From DATLAN01 sp035527455 (GTDB lineage: Bacteria > Planctomycetota > Planctomycetia > Pirellulales > Thermoguttaceae), in contig DATLAN010000591.1 in the NCBI GenBank assembly GCA_035527455.1, positions 1-11,446 on the forward strand: a DNA stretch of 11,446 nt, given 5' to 3'. The notes beneath the pieces were generated by a model. That model searched no databases. It saw only the letters and a list, made by a program, of their open reading frames with translations, and was not told the origin of the DNA. Position 1 is the stretch's first letter. Every line of letters begins with the position of its first letter. Below are positions 1 to 5,613 of this stretch, piece after piece. Position numbers and translations under genes: made by a program.

Positions 1-1
1 C

Positions 2-295
2 AAGCCTTCCACGGCCCACCACATGGCCGTCATGGACCTGCTCCGCGCGACCGGCAGCGACGAGATCCAGGAAGCCTTCCTCGCCGACGCGAACCGCGAG
101 CTGGCCGATCCGCGCTACGAGGCGATCCTCCTCTACCGGGCCAAAGGCTGGTTCGACCAGACGCCGATCCCCGAGGAGTTTCTATACCAAGGCCCCGTCA
201 TCACGCCCAGCAACGCCTTCCAGCCCAAGTCGGGCTTCACGCAGTACGTGCCGAGCCATCTCTTCGTCCGCCGACCTGAGCAGGACGGGAGATGA
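2..295 (+). CDS. C-terminal end of an unidentified protein (5' end outside window)
   Basis: The reading frame is open from the left edge (first full codon at 2) to a TGA at 293-295, so this is the last 97 residues of a longer protein; the ATG at 23 is probably internal. The visible part is soluble and rich in aromatic and acidic residues, with a helical stretch (DLLRATGSDEIQEAFLADAN) and then a segment full of Pro, Tyr and Phe ending PSHLFVRR. No catalytic motif or membrane helix is visible. The tail is reminiscent of the extracytoplasmic C-termini of large multi-membrane glycosyltransferase-type proteins, but that is only an impression and the function cannot be assigned from this fragment. 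It converges with the DUF433 gene, with a palindromic element between them. Confidence 0.6.
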   Translation, partial: KPSTAHHMAVMDLLRATGSDEIQEAFLADANRELADPRYEAILLYRAKGWFDQTPIPEEFLYQGPVITPSNAFQPKSGFTQYVPSHLFVRRPEQDGR

Positions 296-302
296 TTCCA
301 TA

Positions 303-356
303 GTAGCCATCTCGCTCCGCGAGATGTAGCTTCATCTCGCGGAGCGAGATGGCCAC
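303..356. repeat. REP/BIME-like inverted pair, element 1
   Basis: A perfect 21-bp inverted repeat (306-326 and 333-353) with a 6-nt centre. Each arm is itself a hairpin: ATCTCGC/GCGAGAT stems with 3-nt loops at 309-325 and 334-350. The outer edges carry GTAG (303-306, + strand) and GTGG (353-356 read on the - strand), each followed by CC and then the stem. It lies between two convergent genes (stops at 295 and 376). Neither side has a U-run, so it is not a canonical terminator, although it could still stabilise both 3' ends. Confidence 0.85.
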
Positions 357-375
357 TCTGACCGTACAAGCCCGG

Positions 376-594
376 TTAGTCGTGAATGACCTCCTTGCCT
401 TCTACCAAAGCCTTTGCGAAAAGTAACGCCGCTCGGATATCCTCTCGGCTCAGCGCCGGATAACCCTCAAGCAGCGATTCCCATGTCTCGCCTGCGGCCA
501 ACTGGTCGAGGATTACAGCCACGGGAATGCGCGTTCCCTTGATGACCGGAGCGCCGCCGCAACGGCGGGGGTCGATCTCGATTCGATCCGTCAT
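376..594 (-). CDS. DUF433 family antitoxin-like protein
   Basis: A 72-residue protein that fits the DUF433 family (PF04255) along its whole length. It has the N-terminal DPRRCGG (8-14), KGTRIPV (19-25), the LAAGETWESLLEGYP helix-turn-helix-like middle (32-46) and EDIRAAL (51-57). DUF433 proteins are small homeodomain-like proteins, usually annotated as VapB-type antitoxins and often paired with a DUF5615 PIN-like toxin. The ATG at 594 is chosen because the family begins just before the IEIDP segment and GAGAAG lies about 8 nt upstream; an in-frame ATG at 609 and one at 651 would add unconserved residues. The stop is TAA. No toxin gene follows: the next 80 bp hold element 1 and then the end of a convergent gene, so it appears to be an orphan here. 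The biological role is inferred from the family. Confidence 0.9.
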   Translation of the reverse strand: MTDRIEIDPRRCGGAPVIKGTRIPVAVILDQLAAGETWESLLEGYPALSREDIRAALLFAKALVEGKEVIHD

Positions 595-732
595 GGGTCG
601 TCTTCTCATAGGGACCTGGAAAGGCCGTGAGGGGAAACCGCACATCGTCAATGTGGAACCCTATTCCCCCCGCCTTGACACGTCAAGCCTGCTGGCACCA
701 AACGGTTCTTGGCATTGTTGCGGTAAACTCTG

Positions 733-808
733 GGGTGGCACGCCCTGAGGAACGAAGGGCGTGTCTTCTTGACGTTCCACGCCCTTCGTTCCTCAGGGCG
801 TGCCACCC
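733..808. repeat. REP/BIME-like inverted pair, element 2 (upstream of mnmG)
   Basis: A perfect 31-bp inverted repeat (733-763 and 778-808) with a 14-nt centre. Each arm contains its own hairpin: CGCCCT/AGGGCG with a 9-nt loop at 741-761 and 780-800. Both outer edges read GTGG-CA into the hairpin (735-740 on +, 806-801 on -). It ends 43 nt before the mnmG start codon, so it would lie in the 5' leader if the promoter is to its left. The rest of the 595-851 intergenic stretch holds no gene; the only other feature seen is an inverted repeat CTTGAC-AC-GTCAAG at 674-687. No convincing -35/-10 pair for mnmG was found. Confidence 0.87.
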
Positions 809-851
809 GTTATCCCTTGCGGACGCCCTTCGGTCGTCTATCATCAAGGAT

Positions 852-2672
852 ATGGCCACTTCTTACGACTTCGACGTGATAGTAGTCGGCGCCGGGCACG
901 CGGGGACCGAGGCGGCGCTGGCGGCTGCGCGGATGGGGGCGGCGGCCGTCCTGCTGACCGGTAACCTCGATACCATCGCGCAGATGAGCTGCAATCCGGC
1001 CATCGGCGGGGTCGCCAAGGGACAGATCGTCCGCGAGATCGACGCACTGGGCGGGGCCATGGGTCGGGCCATCGACGCCGCCGGAATCCAGTTCCGCATG
1101 CTCAACCGCCGCAAAGGGCCCGCCATGCACGGTCCCCGCGCCCAGGCCGACAAGCGGGCCTATCAACAGGAGGTCAAACGCCTGGTCGAAGAGCAGCCCG
1201 GGCTGGCCCTGCGGCAGGAAACGGTCGAAGAACTCCTGGTCGAAGATGCCGCCGGCTCGCCGCGCGTCGTCGGGGTCCGCGTTTCCGGCGATGCGGTCTA
1301 TCGCGCCCGTGCGGTCGTCCTCTGCACCGGCACGTTCATGCAAGGGCTGTTGCACGTGGGCGAAGCCACTACGCCCGGCGGCCGAATGGGCGAAGGAACC
1401 ACCGCCGGCGTGAGCCGATCCCTCCAGCGCCTGGGGTTCGAGCTGGCCCGATTCAAGACCGGCACGCCGGCGAGAATCAACGGCCGGACGATCGACTACG
1501 ACAAGACGGAACTCCAACCCGGCGACGACGACCCCCAGCCCTTTTCCTTCCTCACCGAGAGGATCGATTGCCCGCAGCTTCCCTGCTGGATCACGTACAC
1601 CACGCCGGCCGTCCACGACCTGATCCGCGCCAACCTGCACCGGGCGCCGATGTACAGCGGGCAGATCCAATCGACCGGGCCGCGGTACTGCCCTTCGATC
1701 GAAACCAAGATCGTTCGCTTTGCGGACAAGAACCGCCATCAACTGTTCCTCGAGCCGGAGGGCCGCCGCACGCACGAGGTCTACGTCAACGGCCTCTCGA
1801 CCAGCCTGCCGCGAGACGTTCAGGACGCGATGCTGCGGCACATCCCCGGATTGGAGCGCGCGGAAATCCTCCGTTACGGCTACGCGATCGAATACGACTA
1901 CCTTCCACCCGAACAGCTCAAGCCGTCGCTGGAAACCAAGCGGATCGCCGGGCTCTACGCGGCCGGCCAGGTCAACGGCACGACCGGCTATGAAGAGGCG
2001 GCCGCCCAGGGACTCGTGGCCGGGACCAACGCCGCGCTGGCCCTGCGAGGCGATCCGCCGCTGGTGCTCGGCCGCGACGAGGCGTATATCGGCGTGATGA
2101 TCGACGATCTGGTCACCCGCGGCGTCGATGAGCCTTATCGAATGTTCACCAGCCGCGCCGAGTATCGGCTGCTGCTGCGTCACGACAACGCCGATCGCCG
2201 GCTGACGCCGGTCGGCCGTCGGCTGGGCCTGGTCGATCGGCAGCGTTGGGAACGATTGGAGCGGAAGCAGGCGGAGATCGGCCGGGTGAGCGGCTTGCTG
2301 GAAACGACGCGCCGCGGTCAGATCACGCTGGCCAGGTTGCTCCGCCGGCCGGAGGTCACCTGGGACGAATTGGCCGGCGATCTGCCGCCGTTGGCCGACG
2401 TTTCGCGCGAGGTGGCCGAGCAGGTCGCGCGGGACGCGAAGTACGCCGGCTATGTTGCCCGACAGCAGATCGACATCGACCGGCAGCGTCGGTTGGCGGC
2501 GCGTCGGATCCCGGCGGACTTGGATTTTCGCACGGTGGCCCATCTGCGGGCGGAAGCCCGGGAGAAGCTCGCCCGAATTCGTCCGTCCGACCTGGCCCAG
2601 GCGGGAAGGATCAGCGGGATCACGCCGGCGGACCTGGCCGTGTTGATGGTACACCTGGAAGGCCGCGGCTAG
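852..2672 (+). CDS. mnmG: tRNA uridine-5-carboxymethylaminomethyl(34) synthesis enzyme MnmG
   Basis: A 606-residue FAD protein. With MnmE it installs the (carboxymethyl)aminomethyl group on U34 of certain tRNAs in the cytoplasm, using methylene-tetrahydrofolate and NADH. Seen: the Rossmann FAD motif VVGAGHAG (11-18); SCNPAIGG with Cys47, the same number as the conserved E. coli cysteine; the first family signature GPRYCPSIETK (276-286) with the second conserved cysteine Cys280; the second signature AGQVNGTTGYEEAAAQG (371-387); and the helical C-terminal MnmE/tRNA-binding region ending RISGITPADLAVLMVHL (586-602). Length is normal for the family. The frame is open back to 627, but those residues run through repeat element 2 and do not resemble the family, so the ATG at 852 is chosen. 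AAGGA (846-850) sits only 1 nt before it, too close for ordinary Shine-Dalgarno use. The TAG stop lies inside repeat element 3. Neither mnmE nor rsmG is adjacent. Confidence 0.97.
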   Translation: MATSYDFDVIVVGAGHAGTEAALAAARMGAAAVLLTGNLDTIAQMSCNPAIGGVAKGQIVREIDALGGAMGRAIDAAGIQFRMLNRRKGPAMHGPRAQADKRAYQQEVKRLVEEQPGLALRQETVEELLVEDAAGSPRVVGVRVSGDAVYRARAVVLCTGTFMQGLLHVGEATTPGGRMGEGTTAGVSRSLQRLGFELARFKTGTPARINGRTIDYDKTELQPGDDDPQPFSFLTERIDCPQLPCWITYTTPAVHDLIRANLHRAPMYSGQIQSTGPRYCPSIETKIVRFADKNRHQLFLEPEGRRTHEVYVNGLSTSLPRDVQDAMLRHIPGLERAEILRYGYAIEYDYLPPEQLKPSLETKRIAGLYAAGQVNGTTGYEEAAAQGLVAGTNAALALRGDPPLVLGRDEAYIGVMIDDLVTRGVDEPYRMFTSRAEYRLLLRHDNADRRLTPVGRRLGLVDRQRWERLERKQAEIGRVSGLLETTRRGQITLARLLRRPEVTWDELAGDLPPLADVSREVAEQVARDAKYAGYVARQQIDIDRQRRLAARRIPADLDFRTVAHLRAEAREKLARIRPSDLAQAGRISGITPADLAVLMVHLEGRG

Positions 2673-2806
2673 CCCGGATTATTCATGGGCTTGTAGCTAC
2701 GTTCGCCAGAACGTGGAGCGTGCCCAAGGGTTACGATCACGTTCTGGCGAACGTGGCTACGACAGTGTGTCACGCAATTCCCGGGGTCATGAATAATCCG
2801 GGCTAG
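2669..2806. repeat. Nested REP/BIME-like element 3, overlapping the mnmG stop codon
   Basis: Two inverted-repeat layers. The outer layer is a perfect 19-bp pair (2669-2687 and 2788-2806); its left copy includes the mnmG TAG stop at 2670-2672. Inside is a second inverted pair of hairpins, ACGTTC/GAACGT with 4-nt loops, at 2699-2714 and 2739-2754. Each is preceded at its outer edge by GTAG plus two bases (2693-2698 on +, 2760-2755 on -). The two inner units differ by one base over 22 positions (GTAGCT versus GTAGCC). The asymmetry (5 nt on the left and 27 nt on the right between outer and inner layers) suggests that one element was inserted into another. No U-run follows. Confidence 0.85.
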
Positions 2807-2834
2807 GACTGCGTCAACCTTGGAATGACGGGTT

Positions 2835-2910
2835 GGGTGCCACTTGGCCGCTTGCCGGCCAGTGCCGAACCCGAGCGGTCGCACGGGCTGACGAGCAGCC
2901 CGTGGCACCC
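2835..2910. repeat. REP/BIME-like element 4 (two hairpins inside a 9-bp inverted repeat)
   Basis: The outer arms are GGGTGCCAC (2835-2843) and GTGGCACCC (2902-2910). Between and overlapping them are two different hairpins: TGGCC/GGCCA with a 7-nt loop (2845-2861), extended by CAC/GTG across a bulged T, and CACGGGCT/AGCCCGTG with a 7-nt loop (2882-2904). The outer edge reads GGGTGCC rather than GTRG, so it departs from the other four elements. It is probably the same class of dispersed planctomycete intergenic repeat, but less certainly RAYT-type. Confidence 0.72.
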
Positions 2911-3082
2911 GCCAAGCTCGGAGCATAGTCCCATTCGGACTCACCAGACCACCTCTTTTGCGTCATTTCTCAGTGCGTCGTTGTCCGGAAATACGCGCTA
3001 ACCGGGGGGAAATGAGCGGTCGCCAGGTGATCGTGTTTTGTAACCCCTTATTAGGCAAGGAGTTAAAAAATCCTTACTACTA

Positions 3083-3110
3083 TTGACTAACGCGGAAAGA
3101 TAGCTATAAT
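3083..3110 (+). promoter_or_regulatory. Near-consensus sigma70 promoter for the response-regulator gene
   Basis: TTGACT (3083-3088), a 16-bp spacer and TATAAT (3105-3110): five of six and six of six matches to the housekeeping consensus. It lies in an AT-rich patch, with an A6 run at 3065-3070 that could act as an UP element. The predicted transcript start is about 3116-3118, giving a leader of about 220 nt before the ATG at 3339. Such a strong match is striking in an otherwise GC-rich sequence. Confidence 0.82.
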
Positions 3111-3199
3111 AAACGCCTGTTGGCAAAATCCGTAATGTCGGCAGAACCGGATGAGCCTGCTGTTTGTATGCAGCATAGGGATGTAAGGAGTTTGCGGAC

Positions 3200-3247
3200 A
3201 TGGCGAACTCAAGGCGAGATTCAGGCCAATTTGACACGGAGGACTAG
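3200..3247 (+). CDS. Possible 15-residue leader peptide (uORF)
   Basis: ATG at 3200 to TAG at 3245-3247 encodes MANSRRDSGQFDTED. It has one of the best ribosome-binding sites in the window, AAGGAG at 3185-3190 with 9-nt spacing. It is preceded by another mini-ORF of 11 codons (3151-3186) whose TAA stop overlaps this AAGGAG, an arrangement suited to translational coupling. A hairpin begins right after the stop. The peptide has no run of a single regulatory amino acid, so a classical attenuation model is not evident. Coding is inferred from the ribosome-binding site and position only. Confidence 0.3.
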   Translation: MANSRRDSGQFDTED

Positions 3248-3288
3248 AAGCCTTCGGGCCCCTGGGCCGACACGCGACCCGACGGCTT
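3248..3288 (+). promoter_or_regulatory. Leader hairpin upstream of the response-regulator gene
   Basis: AAGCCTTCGGG (3248-3258) pairs with CCCGACGGCTT (3278-3288) at 10 of 11 positions around a 19-nt loop. The left arm overlaps a competing small hairpin GGCC-CCTG-GGCC (3257-3268), so two folds are possible. It starts directly after the stop of the candidate leader peptide. There is no U-run, so it is not a simple intrinsic terminator; a regulatory role is inferred. Confidence 0.35.
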
Positions 3289-3338
3289 CGCTGACGCTAG
3301 CTTATCCATCGGCTAGGCAAAGGGATGGTCAGGCAAAA

Positions 3339-3920
3339 ATGAAAACAGTCTTTACGACCGGCGAGGCGGCCAAGATCTGCAAGGTCAGCCAACAGACAAT
3401 CATTCGCTGTTTCGATTCCGGACAACTGAAAGGATTTCGGGTGCCAGGCAGCCGATTCCGCCGGATTCCCCGCGAACAGCTCTACATGTTCATGCGGGAC
3501 AACGGGATCCCCACCGACGCCCTGGAAAGCGGCAAACGAAAGGTGCTCATCGTCGACGACGACGAGGAGCTGGTCGAGCTGATTTCCGACGTCCTGGAGC
3601 GCGACGGACGATTCGAAGTCCGCAGCGTCAACAACGGCTTCGATGCCGGCATGATGGTCAAGGAGTATCGCCCGGACCTGATCGTGCTGGACATCATGTT
3701 GCCGGACATCAACGGCAAAGAAGTCTGCCAGCGAGTCCGCAGCGACAGCACGATGGACGACGTGCGGATCATCTGCATCTCCGGGATGGTCGAAGAAGAC
3801 AAAGTGGGCGAACTGCGCATGGCAGGGGCCAACGACTTCATGCACAAACCGTTCGAAGTGGAAAAACTCGTCGAGCGGATGTGCCATCATCTGGATATCG
3901 AAGCGATCTCCAGCGCTTGA
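3339..3920 (+). CDS. Response regulator with N-terminal excisionase/MerR-type HTH and C-terminal receiver domain
   Basis: A 193-residue cytoplasmic protein. Residues 2-58 form a winged HTH of the excisionase/BldC type: TTGEAAKICKVSQQTIIRCFDSGQLKGFRVPGS with recognition helix SQQTIIRCF (17-25). Residues 66-186 form a CheY-like receiver domain with the acidic pocket DDD (73-75), phosphoacceptor Asp118 in LIVLDIMLP, switch Ser149 in ISGM, and Lys170 in HKPF. All key residues are present, so it should be phosphorylatable. The order, DNA-binding domain before receiver, is the reverse of OmpR or NarL types. The ATG at 3339 begins the HTH; AGG lies 5 nt upstream, a weak site. A frame open back to a TTG at 3120 gives unconserved residues. 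It is driven by the promoter at 3083-3110 and followed 131 bp later by a histidine kinase gene, the likely partner. Confidence 0.95.
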   Translation: MKTVFTTGEAAKICKVSQQTIIRCFDSGQLKGFRVPGSRFRRIPREQLYMFMRDNGIPTDALESGKRKVLIVDDDEELVELISDVLERDGRFEVRSVNNGFDAGMMVKEYRPDLIVLDIMLPDINGKEVCQRVRSDSTMDDVRIICISGMVEEDKVGELRMAGANDFMHKPFEVEKLVERMCHHLDIEAISSA

Positions 3921-3981
3921 GGGACCACACCACTGGGGCATTAGCCGTGTGTGCTGCCGCTTCAGCACGGCCCCTTCCGGG

Positions 3982-4036
3982 AACCGCGGACCGGAGGTAA
4001 GAGCCGTCTGAAAGCGGTGGTTCGCGCGGTTTTTTT
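3982..4036 (+). terminator. Weak candidate terminator after the response-regulator gene
   Basis: AACCGCG (3982-3988) can pair with CGCGGTT (4025-4031), and the second arm runs straight into seven Ts (4030-4036). The U-run is typical, but the 36-nt loop and 7-bp stem are poor, so it may be chance. If real, it would partly separate the regulator from the kinase transcript. Confidence 0.25.
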
Positions 4037-4051
4037 CGATTGTCATCTCTC

Positions 4052-5539
4052 ATGCTTCCTTTGCCTCCCCTCGTCGCCGGGTCGAGTCGTTGCGTTCTGC
4101 CTATGGCGGACAACTCGGCCACGGCGCTGGTTGATGCGTTGCTCGACGAGGACCCCTCCGAATCGACGCGGCGGCTGGCCTCCGCTCTGGCGTGCGATCC
4201 TCCCTTGACCTTGTGGGCCGTGTGCACCGCCGGCGCCACCGACGGCTTCGAACCCGGCGGTGTCGAGGATCTGGCCGGATGGCTCACGAGAAATGCCCTG
4301 AAAGTCTTGCAGTGGGAGACCGCCGCGGATACGCCTTCGAAGGCGGAGTCGACGGCGGAGAGCGAAACGTTTGCCGCCCGGGTAACGGCGGCGCTGGAAG
4401 TAGCCGATCTGGCTGGTCAATTGGCCGCCGCGCAGGGACAGGCCGCCGCGGAGGCGGCCTTCCTCCGGGGTATGCTCTGCGAGGCCCACCGGTGGCTGAC
4501 CCAGGTTGACGACGCCCCGTCCGCCGGCGAGATCGCGCTGCTGCCGGAGTGGCTGACCAAACCACACGACGGCGCGGCAGACTGGGTAAACAGGGCGGCC
4601 GAAATCCTCTCCGGCCGGGCGTCGCCGGACGAAACGGCCCCAATCGACCTGGAAGCCTGCCGACGCCGCGCCGCCGAGGCCACCCGCCGCTGGCTCGCTC
4701 CCGTCGCCGGAGTCGGCAATTGGCTGCCGAAGCTCACGGCCAGGCTGGCCCGGTTGGCGGAACTGGAAAACCGTTTCCAGGAAACCCTCGAAGCGGAGAA
4801 GCTCGAGGCGATGGCCGAATTCGCCGCCGGCGCCGGCCACGAGATCAACAACCCGCTGACGGTCATCGCCGGCCGCGCCCAACTCTTTCTCCGCGAAGAG
4901 AAGGACCCCGAGCGGCGCCGGGCGTTGGCGTTGATGAACGTCCAGGCGAAGCGGGTCTATGAAATGATCGCCGACATGATGCTCTTTGCCCGGCCTCCGA
5001 AACCCGAGCCCGAGCCGATCGACCTGGCAGCGCTGATCGACGAACTGATCGACGAACTCTCGCCGCAGGCCGCCGTGCAAGAGACGACGCTCCATCGCGT
5101 GGGCGTGGAAGGCCCGGTGGAAATCGAGGTCGACCCCACGCAGTTGACCGTGGCGCTGCGGGCGTTGTGCCGCAACGCCCTGGAAGCGATCGGCCGGGAA
5201 GGAGAGATCACCATCGGCGTGCACCTGGGGCGGCGCCACGTCGAGATTCGCGTTGCCGACGACGGGCCGGGAATCCCGCCCGACCAGCGCCGGCATCTGT
5301 TCGATCCCTATTATTCCGCGCGCCAGGCGGGTCGTGGGCTGGGCCTGGGGCTGTCGAAGTGCTGGCGGATCGTGACCAACCACGGCGGTCGCATCGACGT
5401 CGAAAACCGAGTGGAGCACGGCTCGGTGTTCATCATCACTCTCCCCTACAAAGCCGCGACCGGTGGTCGCGCCGACGGCGGTCGCGCCACCGGCGGTCGC
5501 GCCGCCGACGGTCGCGCCGCAACCTACCGCGACGCATGA
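4052..5539 (+). CDS. Soluble sensor histidine kinase with degenerate HDOD-like N-terminus
   Basis: 495 residues with no signal peptide or membrane segment, so a cytoplasmic kinase. The core is complete: H-box GAGHEINNPL with His263, HisKA helices to about 316, N-box RNALEAI (374-380), G1 DDGPG (403-407), F-box FDPYYS (417-422) and G2 GLGLGL (429-434), ending FIITLPY. The N-terminal 230 or so residues look like a worn HDOD domain (LPPL at the start, CDPPLTLWAVCTA, then AAFLRGMLCEAHRWL where HDOD proteins have GLLHDIG); this resemblance is weak and would be a protein-protein or signal-input region. The C-terminus carries four GRAxx pentapeptides. ATG 4052 is chosen because LPPL fits the HDOD start; ATG 4103 (478 residues) and TTG 4040 are alternatives, and none has a clear ribosome-binding site. 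It is probably partner to the upstream regulator. Confidence 0.9.
   Translation: MLPLPPLVAGSSRCVLPMADNSATALVDALLDEDPSESTRRLASALACDPPLTLWAVCTAGATDGFEPGGVEDLAGWLTRNALKVLQWETAADTPSKAESTAESETFAARVTAALEVADLAGQLAAAQGQAAAEAAFLRGMLCEAHRWLTQVDDAPSAGEIALLPEWLTKPHDGAADWVNRAAEILSGRASPDETAPIDLEACRRRAAEATRRWLAPVAGVGNWLPKLTARLARLAELENRFQETLEAEKLEAMAEFAAGAGHEINNPLTVIAGRAQLFLREEKDPERRRALALMNVQAKRVYEMIADMMLFARPPKPEPEPIDLAALIDELIDELSPQAAVQETTLHRVGVEGPVEIEVDPTQLTVALRALCRNALEAIGREGEITIGVHLGRRHVEIRVADDGPGIPPDQRRHLFDPYYSARQAGRGLGLGLSKCWRIVTNHGGRIDVENRVEHGSVFIITLPYKAATGGRADGGRATGGRAADGRAATYRDA
5465..5524 (+). repeat. 15-bp tandem repeat in the 3' end of the kinase gene
   Basis: Four copies in register start at 5465, 5480, 5495 and 5510, each opening with GGTCGCGCC followed by a variable 6-nt half. 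In the kinase frame this encodes GRADG, GRATG, GRAAD and GRAAT. It lies after the end of the conserved ATPase fold, so copy number could vary without harming catalysis. The Arg/Gly/Ala tail is positively charged. Confidence 0.9.
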
Positions 5540-5568
5540 CCCTTGCAGGCCGTACCGGGGAGGATGTA

Positions 5569-5582
5569 CTGCAACGTTGCAG
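5569..5582. promoter_or_regulatory. 14-bp perfect palindrome upstream of tupA
   Basis: CTGCAACGTTGCAG is a perfect palindrome 31 bp before the tupA start codon, in the 74-bp gap after the kinase gene. The size and position suit an operator for a dimeric repressor, or a small hairpin in a read-through transcript. No -35/-10 pair is evident around it, and no ModE/TunR-type regulator gene is visible in the window. Function is inferred. Confidence 0.35.
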
Positions 5583-5613
5583 AAAGGCAAATTCGACCGT
5601 AGGAGCAGCCACG

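Larger units (their letters stand above)
2673..3338. other. 666-bp intergenic region between mnmG and the response-regulator gene
   Basis: No convincing gene is seen on either strand; the short open frames here look neither conserved nor coding. From left to right it holds most of element 3, element 4 (2835-2910), a featureless stretch (about 2911-3040), an AT-rich island (about 3040-3120) with a strong promoter, and a leader of about 220 nt with two mini-ORFs and a hairpin ahead of the regulator start at 3339. Confidence 0.7.

Noticed and set aside
303..356. Element 1 as an intrinsic bidirectional terminator
   Set aside because: Neither strand has a U-run after the stem, and the GTRG edges with nested hairpins fit a REP-like element better.
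627..851. N-terminal extension of mnmG by 75 residues
   Set aside because: The extension is translated through repeat element 2, and MnmG proteins begin close to the FAD motif, as the ATG at 852 does.
810..2654. 614-residue open frame on the - strand opposite mnmG
   Set aside because: mnmG carries all family signatures on the + strand; the antisense product is rich in Arg, Gly and Pro and resembles nothing known.
3120..3338. N-terminal extension of the response regulator from a TTG at 3120
   Set aside because: The TTG coincides with the predicted transcript start, the extra residues show no fold, and the HTH starts right at the ATG at 3339.
5564..5602. 12-codon mini-ORF between the kinase gene and tupA
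   Set aside because: Its GGGGAGG touches the ATG with no spacing, the peptide is unremarkable and it overlaps the palindrome; chance is the simplest explanation.
5540..5613. Possible molybdenum/tungsten cofactor riboswitch upstream of tupA
   Set aside because: The 74-bp gap is too short for that aptamer, and only one small palindrome is seen.
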